From: Nipponacmea schrenckii
Taxonomy: Eukaryota > Mollusca > Gastropoda > Lottiidae
Length of the DNA stretch: 64,000 nucleotides
Direction of reading: 5' to 3'
Assembly (NCBI GenBank): GCA_030562195.1
Contig: CM060199.1
Location: 31,392,338 to 31,456,337, forward strand
The translations under genes and the position numbers were made by a program. This document shows, in pieces, positions 36,801-48,701 of this stretch. The notes below the pieces were generated by a model that saw only the letters and a list, made by a program, of their open reading frames with translations, did not search any database and had not been told where the DNA came from. Each line of letters starts with the position of its first letter. The stretch's first letter is position 1.

Positions 36801-39800
36801 GAATAATTCTTTTTCAAATGGCTGACTGAATAATTCTTTCTCCAATGGCTGACTGAAATATTTCTTTGTCCAATGGCTGTCTGTAATAATTCTTTGTCCA
36901 ATGGCCTGTCTGAAATAATTCTTTGTCCAATGGCTGACTGAATAATTCTTTGTCCATGGACTGTCTGAAATAATTCTTTGTCCAATGGCCTGTCTGAAAT
37001 AATTCTTTGTCCAATGGCTGACTGAATAATTCTTTGTCCAATGGCTGACTGAATAATTCTTTGTCCATGGACTGTCTGAAATAGTTCTTTGTCATATGGC
37101 TGACTGAATAATTCTTTGTCCATGGACTATCTGAAATAATTCTTTGTCCAATGGCTGACTGAATAATTCTTTGTCCAATGGCCTGTCTGAAATAATTCTT
37201 TGTCCAATGGCTGACTGAATAATTCTTTGTCCATGAACTGTCTGAAATAATTTTTTGTCCAATGGCCTGTCTGAAATAATTCTTTGTCCCAAAGGCTGAC
37301 TGAATAATTCTTTGTCCATGAACTGTCTGAAATGATTTTTTGTCCAATGGCCTGTCTGAAATAATTCTTTGTCCAATGGCCTGTCTGAAATAATTCTTTG
37401 TCCATGGACTGTCTGAAATAATTCTTTGTCCATGGCTGTCTGAAATAATTCTTTGTCCATGGACTGTCTGAAATAATTCTTTGTCCATGGACTGTCTGAA
37501 ATAATTCTTTGTCCAATGGCTGACTGAATAATTCTTGATACCATAGAAAAATTATTTATAAAATTATTGATAGTTTGACAAATGGTTTTTGATTTACTGT
37601 GATATTTATGGCCCTTTAATTCATTTAAGGATTAAACGAATTGGTCTCACTAGCATTATTGGTGTGTAAACATAGTTGATCAACTACGTTAACACCAATA
37701 ATTCTAGTGAGACCAACGTTTAATTCTTATATTTACATTCAGATACTTTTATTAACGCAATTTTCACTTTTTTATGATCGGTTCCCTTGAATTTGCCACA
37801 AATCGTAGATTGTGTCATTATGTGGTGCCTTGACGATGTCAATCACGTCATAGTATCACATGACAAACTACAGTTCATCGAAAAATGAACGACAGTTTGT
37901 TAAACTAGTTCATTGAAGGGAGTGATAGTAGAAATGTAAATATTTTATAATATTTCAAGTGCTTGGCAAGATATCCTAGATTATCTACATGATACTAAAA
38001 TTGTTATCATTATTTTCAGGTTGGGCTATGCAATGTGGGGCTTTTCTATTTCTACAACGAAAATGGGAGTTAGATAGGTTGTGGATGACTAAATGTATCA
38101 AGTATTTTGAACGAATTGAAAGTAAACCTCAGGTAACCATATTATATACATCTTTATAGTTAAAGCAGCTACCGGTACAAATAATAAAACGGAAGCTAAA
38201 ACCTGTTGTTACTCAGTTTCACGATATGTGATTTTAAGATATATGTCCCATAACTGAAACTCTTGAGTAACCAACATGTTTAAGGTTCTGTAATATTTCT
38301 TTATGGCTCTACAATTTATGTATTAACCACTATTTTAACAGTGAGAATATTTTGTTAAATGTAAGACAATACTATATGGATTTCTATATTTATTAGAGGT
38401 GAGGTTTCAACTAGGGCTTCATAGTCTATAAAGCCACATTTTGGAGGATGAGCTTATAAAGAATATACAGTAATCCATTGATATACTGCCCCTATTTAAC
38501 CATCTGACTTCCACCTTATCATTTCACAGCTACTTTAAATTAAGATTCTTTCCAATTTCTGTTGTTGATCAAAAGAAGAAAACTAACCTTAGCATTATCA
38601 TACTCCCAAATTAAAATAAACAAGCCAAAATTTAATATGGCGTAAAATCCGCAAAAAAAGCTAACAATGGGCTTTCAGAAGACTAAAAATAAAACGTGTC
38701 ACTTAGATACCGGTATCTTATCTCACATCAATAAGAAAGTTGGTTTTACAAGCTGATGGAGCTCAATTACAACTAGCCATCTCACTTATTCATCATTATT
38801 GATGACGATTCAGATTGTTTTCCTTAAAGATTTATTTTAATTTTATCAAGCTTGTTTCCTGATTTCCTTCTTTTTTAGTTATTAATCTTCCCAGAAGGCA
38901 CAGATTTTTCAGCACGTGCAAAATCTAGAAGTGATGCCTTTGCTGAAAAAATAGGAGCAAATAAATATTCTTATGTTTTACATCCTCGTACAACTGGTTT
39001 TGTACATCTTGTGACCGAAATGAAAAGTCGTAAGTACCTTTTTCTAATCTGTATAAGATATAACACATCAGAGGGTTTTTATTGTATCAAAATTCATGTA
39101 TCGTGAGAAATTTTTCTCAAGGAAAAAGGTTTTTGAACTTACAACAACCAGAAAGGAAGTATTTTATCTGACTTATATTATGTGAAACTTATTATTTCCT
39201 TGAACGTATATTTAAACCCACAAGTTAATAAAATCCAAACTGATATTACTATTACATTTCAAATAGGAAAGTAATAAAAGTATGAGCAATATACCCAACA
39301 TAATGGTCATTACAGTAAATTTGAGATATCTAAATATCTAAGATAATAGGTCTTAGAATGAACATAGAATTTTAACCTTGGCCGATAAGAGCACTATTCA
39401 TTAGTAAATATACCTGCTTCCATAAATATCATAAAAAATAAATATATACCAAAAAACTAAGTAATTGTCCATTAAGATGCATTTGATTATTGAAAAACGT
39501 TTAATAAATTGATTAAGCCTTTTCAAAAACAACTTAGTTTTGCAAGTTTTCCAGATTTTAATGAGTTCTGTTACTTTATCATACCAGGATATCTCTTTAT
39601 ACTCTAGGGGCCATTCAATGGCCGCCATTGATCTTTCATGCAAGTCATCCTTCACACAAGAGTTTTATGAACAAAACGAAAGTAAAGTATAAGATAGGGT
39701 GGTAGCAGACTTCAGCCATTTATGCACGTTTGCGATTGAAAGTATAATAATGGAGGATTATTTCAATTACACCAAATTATAACAGTAGCATGAATACGGT

Positions 39801-40336
39801 CCTGAGTTTCAGTGAAATTGTAATAGACACAGAAGTCTGACTAGTACCACCTTTTAGTTCATCCAGTTCATTATAATTTCTTGTTTGCAGGCAATTGTTT
39901 GGATGTATTAGTTGATGTTACCGTGGCTTACCCTAAATTCATACTCCATGATGAAAAGGACATAATATATGGAAAATTTCCAGAACAGATTGATTTTTAT
40001 GTGCAAACCTACAACATATCAGAACTTCCAAGTGACTCTGAAGGAATAGTAGAATGGTGCCAAAAAAGGTTTGCAGAAAAAGAGAAACGGTTGGAAGAGT
40101 ATTATACTAGTAATAAATCATTCAAATGTGAAAACAATAAATTACATTGTGATGAAGGGACCATTAGACTGTTTTTATATCTCGCCATAGCCTTTTGGCT
40201 CATATTCTTTATAATAGTAATGTTTTTATTCCTATATGTATGGTATTTTAAATGGTATTGTTTTTTAAGTATCTGCATTTTTTTTGCTATACAGTATTTT
40301 AAAGGTGGTGTTGATGATGTACTTTTTTCTACCTAA
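33843..40336 (+). CDS. LCLAT1: Lysocardiolipin acyltransferase 1-like (AGPAT family), five exons, 361 aa
   Basis: Coding exons: 33843-34016, 35879-36080, 38020-38132, 38879-39029, 39891-40336. All introns are GT-AG with matching phases (0, 1, 0, 1), and the sum is 1086 nt. The enzyme class transfers an acyl group from acyl-CoA to lysophospholipids; LCLAT1 remodels cardiolipin and phosphoinositides at the ER and its mitochondrial contacts. Seen here: an N-terminal membrane segment (about 8-30, with GSFIMLTPLLPLM), catalytic NHRTRLDW with His89 and Asp94, KAPLKYIPGPGWAMQ (block II), LLIFPEGTD at 164-172 (block III), SRSDAFAEK, VLHPRTTGF (block IV), DVTVAYP, and two hydrophobic C-terminal segments (about 305-350). 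Length and block order fit LCLAT1 better than short-chain AGPAT1/2; AGPAT3/4/5 is the main alternative. Motifs look intact. Confidence 0.92.
36120..36420 (+). repeat. Three diverged tandem units of about 120 bp in intron 2
   Basis: Units carry CTTG(G/A)C(A/C)AA(G/A)ACT, TTTCAAT(G/A)AAACTT, ATTAGATG(G/A)(T/C)ACCATTGC and AATGAAAATAA(C/G)AGAAGCAA. They are non-coding and lie between exons 2 and 3 of the acyltransferase gene. Confidence 0.55.
36575..37537 (-). repeat. 27-29-bp minisatellite in intron 2, about 34 copies
   Basis: Units are of three interspersed types: CTGACTGAATAATTCTTTG followed by TCCAATGG (27 bp), a CCTGTCTGAAATAATTCTTT type (29 bp) and a GGACTGTCTGAAATAATTC type (28 bp). Mixed unit lengths shift the frame and leave the minus strand open in all three frames for up to 224 codons (repeating HWTKNY/MDKELF/IGQRII). 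These are not proteins: the tract is intronic and the same repeat reads open in every phase. Confidence 0.9.
37631..37723. repeat. Long palindrome in intron 2
   Basis: The left arm has ATTAAACGAATTGGTCTCAC, TAGCATTATTGGTGT and ATAGTTGAT. The right arm mirrors it with ATCAACTACGTTAACACCAA, TAATTCTAGTGAGACCAA and CGTTTAAT. The centre is GTTGATCAAC with no loop. Arms are about 46-50 nt with few mismatches. It could be the remains of a foldback MITE, but no clear flanking duplication is visible. Confidence 0.7.
39341..39620 (-). mobile_element. TTAA-type MITE, copy C, inverted, in intron 4
   Basis: Read on the minus strand it matches copy A (7608-7942): TATGATAAAGTAACAGAA, CATTAAAATCTGGAAAACTT, GCAGGTATATTTACTAATGA, ATAGTGCTCTTAT and GGTCTTAGAA...CCTATTATCT-type end (plus-strand AGATAATAGGTCTTAGAATG at 39341). 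The flanking TTAA is no longer intact. It lies between exons 4 and 5 of the acyltransferase. Confidence 0.65.
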
Positions 40337-40770
40337 TGAAATGTAACCTGTAGCATAGCATAGCATTGATCAAATCGATAAAATACATGGGCTTTTTAGA
40401 ATTTTGTACTCACAATCCTTCATATTGAATCACTTTTGCTAATGCTAAAAAAGAAATGTTTGAGGATTTCAACATGTAAACATATAAACAAGGTACCCTG
40501 GGCAAGTTAAAAGATGTTCTATGTAGATTTTTTCATGAGCAAAATATTCTATTGACACAATGTCAGTTTAAGACTGTCAGTGCTGTTAGTTGTAAATAGG
40601 ATTTGAGACAGAAATGTCATTATCTGGAAAAACAGGAACCACTTTTGCAAATAGAATTTTACCAATATTAGTGAAGCCAACAGAGGCCTCAATTGTTATA
40701 TCTTTTTAACTATTTATAATTTATTTTCAGTGGTGGTTAGAATAGGTCTTAGAAAAATAAATGTTACAAT
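40337..40770 (+). other. Probable 3' UTR of the acyltransferase gene
   Basis: The stretch follows the stop codon. The first AATAAA is at about 40756-40761, followed by TGTTACAATTTTG; a second AATAAA lies near 40930. Which signal is used cannot be told. The distal part belongs to the duplicated segment that reappears at 42050-43090, so the transcript end and the duplication overlap. Confidence 0.45.
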
Positions 40771-43090
40771 TTTGCATGGGTAGAATCTTGAAAACTTGCT
40801 CAAGGCTTAGTTGGTGCTCAAAACAAAAATAGATATTGTTTAAATTTTTGAAACATGTTTTTTGGTTTTTTATTTCATTTTGTTTTGCTATGTTTCGTTA
40901 TATATGTAAGAAATATTAGAACATATCTAAATAAATTTTTTAGAACTAGATTTAGTTTTCTTGTAGTTTTCTTCAAGTATAAACATACTTACCTATTGAT
41001 AAGTTGCCTGCAATTTTCAAAATTATTGTCAGCAGTGATTGAACATTGAGCTGGTTAGTACTATAAGAGTGACTTATTCAATACGAATAACTCATATAGT
41101 CGCCCGAAAGTGTCATCAAATTGTGCATAGATATCAGATGATGTTTTGTAGTGCTGGGCTTTTTCAATCATGCCATGATATGATTCGTATTACAGTACAA
41201 AGGTCACAATACAATACATATGATGATATTAGGTAAATTAAAAATGTACCTTCAAATCGACCACTCATAAAAAAGGTAATAACATATTTTGCAATGTCAT
41301 AAATATTAGTTTTAATGTAATTGCAAGAACCACAGATATCTGATTAAAAATGGAATGGTGCAAATTTATGCTATAAGTGTCTTTTATACACAAACAAAGT
41401 TTAAAAAAACTTTTACAATTTTCCATTAGGCATGTCAGATTAGACATAAGTACGGTACAGCATCGAAATAAGATCCATTTTCGTTGAATTCTGAAACGAG
41501 AATAGGATACGCCAATTTTTTGAAGTCTGAAGTACTGGATCACAGATTTTTGTTACCTCCCTTAGCAAACACAATCACTTAAAGATTTCAAACTCTAGGC
41601 TACTCAGTAGGGCGAACTGTTTTTAAACACAACTCATCACTTAAACGAAGTAAATTAGTAATTATTGACGGTGAGAAGATTTCAAACACTACTCAGTAGG
41701 GTGAACTGTTTTTTAAACAACTCATCACTTAAACGATGTAAATTAGTAGATTATTGATAGAAGATTTCAACCACTACTCAGTAGGGTGAACTGCTTTAAA
41801 CACAACTCATCACTTAAACGATGTAAATTAGTAGATTATTGATAGAAGATTTCAAACACTACTCAGTAGGGTGAACTGTTTAAAACACAACTCATCACTT
41901 AAACGATGTAAATTAGTAGATTATTTATGGTGAGAAGATTTCAAACACTACTCAGTAGGATGAACTGTTTTTAAACACAACTCATCACTTAAACGATGTA
42001 ATAGTAGATTATTTATTGAGAAAGGTTTAAACACTACTCAGGGGGCTGTTTTTAGTAAATAGGACTTAGACAGAAATTTGTAGATTTTTGGGAAAAACAA
42101 ACCACTTTTCAGTAGGGTGAATTTTTTAAACCAATATTAGTGAAAACGATGAAAAATTTTTATATCTTTTTTAACTATTTATAATTTATTTTCAGTGGTG
42201 GTTAGAATAGGTCTTAGAAAAATAAATGTTACAATTTTGCATGGGTAGAATCTTGAAAACTTGCTCAAGGCTTAGTTGGTGCTCAAAACCAAAATAGATA
42301 TTGTTTAAATTTTTGAAACATGTTTTTTGGTTTTTTATTTCATTTTGTTTTGCTATGTTTCGTTATATATGTAAGAAATATTAGAACATATCTAAATAAA
42401 TTTTTTAGAACTAGATTTAGTTTTCTTGTAGTTCAAGTATAAAACATATTATATGCTGCAATTTTCAAAATTATTGTCAGCAGTAATTGAACATTGAGCT
42501 GGTTAATCATGTACTATAAGAGTGACTTATTCAATACGAATAACTCATATAGTCGCCGAAAGTGTCATCAAATTGTGCATAGATATCAGATGATGTTTTG
42601 TAGTGCTGGGCTTTTTCAATCATGCATGATATGATTCGTATTACAGTACAAAGGTCACAATATGATACATATGATGATATTAGGTAAATTAAAAATGTAC
42701 CTTCAAATCGACCAGTCATAAAAAAGTATAAACATATTTTGCAATGTCATAAATATTAGTTTTAATGTAATTACAAGAACCACAGATATCTGATTAAAAA
42801 ATGGAATGGTGCAAATTTATGCTATAAGTGTCTTTTATATACATACAAAGTTTTGAAAACCTTTTACAATTTTCCATTAGGCATGTCAGATTAGACATAA
42901 GTACGGTACAGCATCGAAATAAGATCCATTTTCGTTGAATTCTGAAACGAGAATAGGGATACGCCAATTTTTTGTAGTCTGAAGTACTAGATCACACATT
43001 TTTGTTACCTCCCTTAGCAAACACAATCACTTAAAGATTTCAAACTCTAGGCTACTCAGTAGGGGGGAACTGTTTTTAAACACAACTCAT
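40585..43090 (+). repeat. About 1.46-kb segmental tandem duplication (unique part plus satellite)
   Basis: Sequence from about 40585-41590 recurs at about 42045-43040 with an offset near 1455-1465 bp. Examples: TTATTTTCAGTGGTGGTTAG at 40721 and 42186, CATGTTTTTTGGTTTTTTAT, ACATTGAGCTGGTTA, GTACGGTACAGCATCGAAAT. Both copies run into the same 90-bp satellite. The start of copy 2 (42050-42160) is a mosaic in which satellite words (CAGTAGGGTGAA) are mixed into the unique sequence, suggesting gene conversion or a consensus error. Confidence 0.85.
41585..42045 (+). repeat. 90-bp satellite, short block (about 5 copies)
   Basis: Units contain GATTTCAAACACTACTCAGT, AGGGTGAACTGTTTTTAAAC, ACAACTCATCACTTAAACGA and TGTAAATTAGTAGATTATTG. 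Some units lack a few bases of the GATGGTGAGA segment. Same monomer as 43036-46935. Confidence 0.9.
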
Positions 43091-46000
43091 CACTTAAACG
43101 AAGTAAATTAGTAATTATTGACGGTGAGAAGATTTCAAACACTACTCAGTAGGGTGAACTGTTTAAAACACAACTCATCACTTAAACGATGTAAATTAGT
43201 AGATTATTGATAGTGAGTAGATTTCAAACACTACTCAGTAGGGTGAACTGTTTTTAAACACAACTCATCACTTAAACGATGTAAATTAGTAGATTATTTA
43301 TGGTGAGAAGGTTTCAAACACTACTCAGTAGGGTGAACTGTTTTTTTAAACAACTCATCACTTAAACGATGTAAATTAGTAGATTATTGATAGAAGATTT
43401 CAACCACTACTCAGTAGGGTGAACTGTTTTTAAACACAACTCATCACTTTAACGAAGTAAATTAGTAATTATTGACGGTGAGAAGATTTCAAACACTACT
43501 CAGTAGGGTGAACTGTTTAAAACACAACTCATCACTTAAACGATGTAAATTAGTAGATTATTGATGGTGAGTAGATTTCAAACACTACTCAGTAGGATGA
43601 ACTGTTTTTAAACACAACTCATCACTTAAACGATGTAAATTAGTAGATTATTTATGGTGAGAAGGTTTCAAACACTACTCAGTAGGGTGAACTGTTTTTT
43701 AAACAACTCATCACTTAAACGATGTAAATTAGTAGATTATTGATAGAAGATTTCAACCCCTACTCAGTAGGGTGAACTGTTTAAAACACAACTCATCACT
43801 TAAACGATGTAAATTAGTAGATTATTGATAGTGAGAAGATTTCAAACACTACTCAGTAGGATGAACTGTTTTTAAACACAACTCATCACTTAAACGATGT
43901 AAATGAGTAGATTATTTATGGTGAGAAGGTTTCAAACACTACTCAGTAGGGTGAACTGTTTTTTAAACAACTCATCACTTAAACGATGTAAATTAGTAGA
44001 TTATTTATGGTGAGAAGATTTCAAACACTACTTTAGTAGGATGAACTGTTTTTAAACACCACTCATCACTTAAACGAAATAAATTAGTAGATTATTGATA
44101 GTGAGTAGATTTCAAACACCACTCAGTAGGGTGAACTGTTTTTAAACACAACTCATCACTTAAACGAAGTAAATTAGTAGATTATTGATAATGAGAAGAT
44201 TTCAAAACCCCTAAATTAGGGTGAACTGTTTTTAAACACAACTCATCACTTAAACGATGTAAATTAGTAGATTATTGATGGTGAGAAAATTTCAAACACT
44301 ACTCAGTAGCGGGGAACTGTTTTTAAACACAACTCATCACTTAAAAAAATTTAAATTTTTGAATGAGAAGATTTCAAACACCACTCAGTAGGATGAACTG
44401 TTTTTTAAACACAACTCATCACTTAAACGATGTAAATTAGTTTGATTATTGATGGTGAGTAAATTTCTAACACCACTCAGTAGCGGGGAACTGTTTTTAA
44501 ACACAACTCATCACTTAAAAAAAATTTAAATTTTTGGTGAGAAGATTTCTAATACTACTCAGTAGGGTGAACTGTTTTTAAACACAACTCATCACTTAAA
44601 CGATGTAAATTAGTAGATTATTGATAGTGAGTAGATTTCAAACACTACTCAGTAGGGTGAACTGTTTTTAAACACAACTCATCACTTAAACGATGTAAAT
44701 TAGTAGATTATTGATGGTGAGTAGATTTCAAACACTACTCAGTAGGTGAACTGTTTTAAACACAACTCATCACTTAAACGATGTAAATTAGTAGATTATT
44801 GATGGTGAGAAGATTTCTAACACTACTCAGTAGGATGAACTGTTTTAAACACAACTCATCACTTAAACGATGTAAATTAGTAGATTATTGATAGTGAGAT
44901 AGATTTCAAACACCACTAAGTAGGGTGAACTGTTTTTAAACACAACTCATCACTTAAACGATGTAAATTAGTAGATTATTGATAGTGAGAAGATTTCTAA
45001 CACTACTCAGTAGGGTGAACTGTTTTTAAACACAACTCATCACTTAAACGATGTAAATTAGTAGATTATTGATGGTGAGAAGATTTCTAACACTACTCAG
45101 TAGGGTGAACTGTTTTTAAACACAACTCATCACTTAAACGATGTAAATTAGTAGATTATTGATGGTGAGAAGATTTCTAACACTACTCAGTAGGATGAAC
45201 TGTTTTTAAACACAACTCATCACTTAAACGTTGTTTATTAGTCGATTATTGATAATGAGAAGATTTCAAACACTTCTCAGTAGGGTGAACTGCTTTTAAA
45301 CACAACTCATCACTTAAACGATGTAAATTAGTAGATTATTGATAGTGAGTAGATTTCTAACACTACTCAGTAGGGTGAACTGCTTTAAACACAACTCATC
45401 ACTTAAACGATGTAAATTAGTAGATTATTGATGGTGAGAAGATTTCTAACACTACTCAGTAGGGTGAACTGCTTTAAACACAACTCATCACTTAAACGAT
45501 GTAAATTAGTAGATAATTGATGGTGAGAAGATTTCTAACACTACTCAGTAGGATGAACTGTTTTAAACACAACTCATCACTTAAACGATGTAAATTAGTA
45601 GATTATTGATAGTGAGTAGATTTCAAACACTACTCATTAGGGTGAACTGTTTTTAAACACAACTCATCACTTAAACGATGTAAATTAGTAGATTATTGAT
45701 GGTGAGAAGATTTCTAACACTACTCAGTAGGGTGAACTGCTTTAAACACAACTCATCACTTAAACGATGTAAATTAGTAGATATTGATGGTGAGAAGATT
45801 TCTAACACTACTCAGTAGGATGAACTGTTTTAAACACAACTCATCACTTAAACGATGTAAATTAGTAGATTATTGATAGTGAGAAGATTTCTAACACTAC
45901 TCAGTAGGGTGAACTGTTTTTAAACACAACTCATCACTTAAACGATGTAAATTAGTAGATTATTGATAGTGAGAAGATTTCTAACACTACTCAGTAGGGT

Positions 46001-46935
46001 GAACTGTTTTAAACACAACTCATCACTTAAACGATGTAAATTAGTAGATAATTGATGGTGAGAAGATTTCTAACACTACTCAGTAGGATGAACTGTTTTA
46101 AACACAACTCATCACTTAAACGATGTAAATTAGTAGATTATTGATGTGAGAAGATTTCTAACACTACTCAGTAGGGTGAACTGTTTTTAAACACAACTCA
46201 TCACTTAAACGATGTAAATTAGTAGATTATTGATAGTGAGAAGATTTCTAACACTACTCATAGGGTGAACTGTTTTTAAACACAACTCATCACTTAAACG
46301 ATGTAAATTAGTAGATAATTGATGGTGAGAAGAATTCTAACACTACTCAGTAGGATGAACTGTTTTTAAACACAACTCATCACTTAAACGATGTAAATTA
46401 GTAGATTATTGATGGTGAGAAGAATTCTAACACTACTCAGTAGGACGAACTGTTTTTAAACACAACTCATCACTAAAACGATGTAAATTAGTAGATTATT
46501 GATAGTGAATAGATTTCAAACGCCACTAAGTAGGGTGAACCTTTTTTAAACACAACTCATCACTTAAACGATGTAAGTTAGTAGATTATTGATGGTGAGA
46601 AGATTTCTAACACTACTCAGTAGGGTGAACTGCTTTAAACACAACTCATCACTTAAACGATGTAAATTAGTAGATAATTGATGGTGAGAAGATTTCTAAC
46701 ACTACTCAGTAGGGTGAACTGTTTTTAAACACAACTCATCACTTAAACGATGTAAATTAGTAGATTATTGTTGGTGAGAAGATTTCTAACACTACCCAGT
46801 AGTATGAACTGTTTTTAAACACCACTTATCACTTAAACGATGTAAATTAGTATAATATTGATAGTGAGTAGATTTCAAACACTACTCAGTAGGATGAACT
46901 GTTTTAAACACAACTCATCACTTAAACGATGTAAA
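43036..46935 (+). repeat. 90-bp satellite, long block (about 43 copies)
   Basis: The monomer is exactly 90 bp in well-preserved parts (for example 45001 to 45091). Consensus blocks in order: AGATTTC(A/T)AACACTACTCAG, TAGG(G/A)TGAACTGTTTTTAAA, CACAACTCATCACTTAAACG, ATGTAAATTAGTAGATTATT, GAT(G/A)GTGAGA. The ATTTCAAA form predominates before 44500, and the ATTTCTAA form after it. No reading frame survives across units. Several units around 44180-44540 contain odd poly-A/T substitutions that look like consensus errors. Confidence 0.95.
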
Positions 46936-48701
46936 TCCACGATAGATTATTTATTATGTAAACCAAATTCTTTTGAATTAATTAAGTATTTTAGTGTATT
47001 AGATTTTAACTAATTCTCTGATCATGCACCGTTAAATTTTAGATTATGTAGTCAACATTTCGCCCAACATCAATCCTATAAAATGAATAGCAGAATAATC
47101 AAATGGAATTGTAGTTCTCAATCAATTTTGAAAAATAAAATTTCTGATTGTCTCCCTTTACTTGAAAATTCTCTTTATAGTTTGAGCCCAAGTGTAGAAT
47201 CTAAAGATAAAGCAACTGAAGATATTACTAATTTTTTATTCAATATTATTGATGACATTTATGGTAAAAATATAAACTCTAAACCAAAAATTTTAACAAA
47301 GGCCAATTATGGTTTAATGATGAATGTATTAAAGCGAAGTCCAATTTCAATTTACATAAAAACCAATTCAATAGAGACAAGAATGATTTAACCAGTGAAA
47401 AATTCGTAGAGGCAAGGCAAACTTATGACAGTGTCAAGAAAAGAGCACAAGCAGAATATTTACATAATGAGTCAGTTAAACTAGCTCAATTGTCGAAGAG
47501 CAATCCTCAAAAATTTTGGCAGCAAATCAAGAAACGTCGAACTCATGATAGCATCCTCAAAAACATTGACTTTTTTAATCACTTTAAAGACATTTTTGGT
47601 GAACCCCCTGTAGCTATTTCAGATGATTTTAAATTTTCTATTAACGATCTTGGTAATTTAATGAACTTGATTCTCCAATTACTATTGATGAAGATTTTAA
47701 AGTGATTCGTGGGTTAAAGAGGGGTAAAAGTAGTGGGGTGGACCAAATACCATGTGAATTTTTTATTGAGACAGCTGAATTACTAGCACCTTTTTTAACA
47801 AAGTACTTTAATATTATTTTGATAGTGGTATTTATCCACATAGCTGGTCACAAAGTTTACTAATACCAGTTCCTAAGAAAGGTGATACAAATATTGTTGA
47901 CAACTATAGAGGCATAACAATTATTTCAAATATTGCAAAACTTTTCTCTTTAATCTTAAATAATCGTTTAACACAATGGACTGAATCTAATGATATTTTT
48001 GATATTTTTATGTTCAGTTTGGATTTAGAAAGAAGCGAAGTACAGTGGATGCTATTTTTGTTTTACATGGTCTAATTAATAAAAATATTCAGAATGGTGA
48101 TAAATTGTATACAGCTTTTATTGATTTGAAGAAATGTTTTGATAAGATTGACCGTAACTTATTATTATATAAACTTTATTGTCTAAATACGAGTAGAAAA
48201 TGTGTTAAATTATTCAATCCTTATATAATACTGTTAATATTTCTGTTAAATATAAAGGTAATTTATCAGAATATTTTCATTGTCATCTTGGTGTGAAACA
48301 AGGTGAACCTCTATCTCCATTACTGTTTTTACTTTTTGTACAGGATATTGAATCTAATTTATTTTCACCAGAACTTAATGAACTCAATTGTAATGTTATT
48401 AATAAGAAACTTTTATTTATACTTTTATTTGCTGATGATACTGTTTTGTTTACAAAAGTGCAGAGACGCTTCAGATTTTATTGGATAAATTTTGTGAATA
48501 CTGTTCAAAATGGTGCATGCAAATTAATGCTACTAAATCTAAAATAGTTATCTTTCGTAAAGGTAGGCATACCCCTGATGTTTCTTTTTCAATTAATGCA
48601 GAATTACTAGAAATTGTAGATTCTTATGTTTATCTTGGTGTTTTATTCTATTTTAATGGTCACTTTAACCAAACTCAAAAAAGTATAGCAGACCAGGGAA
48701 G
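46936..48701 (+). mobile_element. Non-LTR retrotransposon (endonuclease end plus RT), broken, runs into the gap
   Basis: It begins abruptly at the satellite edge with STIDYLLCKPNSFE and a FSDHAPLNF stretch, the closing SDHxPl block of the AP endonuclease. It continues with a linker (WFNDECIKAKSNFN, NPQKFWQQIKKRR), then RT blocks: IPVPKKGDTNIVDNYRGITI, FGFRKKRSTVDAIFVLHGLI, TAFIDLKKCFDKIDRNLL, KQGEPLSPLLFLLF, LFADDTVLFTK and VDSYVYLGVLF. Frame changes occur near 47310, 47700, 47840, 48030, 48230 and 48460, so it is inactive. The clade is not assignable with confidence. The C terminus is lost in the N gap. Confidence 0.85.

Noticed and set aside
36519..37544. Several long minus-strand open frames (up to 224 aa) with repeating KNYF/KELF/GQRII
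   Set aside because: They are translations of a 27-29-bp minisatellite, open in all three frames, and lie inside an intron of a well-supported plus-strand gene.
41585..46935. CRISPR-like regular array
   Set aside because: The whole 90-bp unit is repeated with no unique spacers, in a eukaryotic context; it is a satellite.
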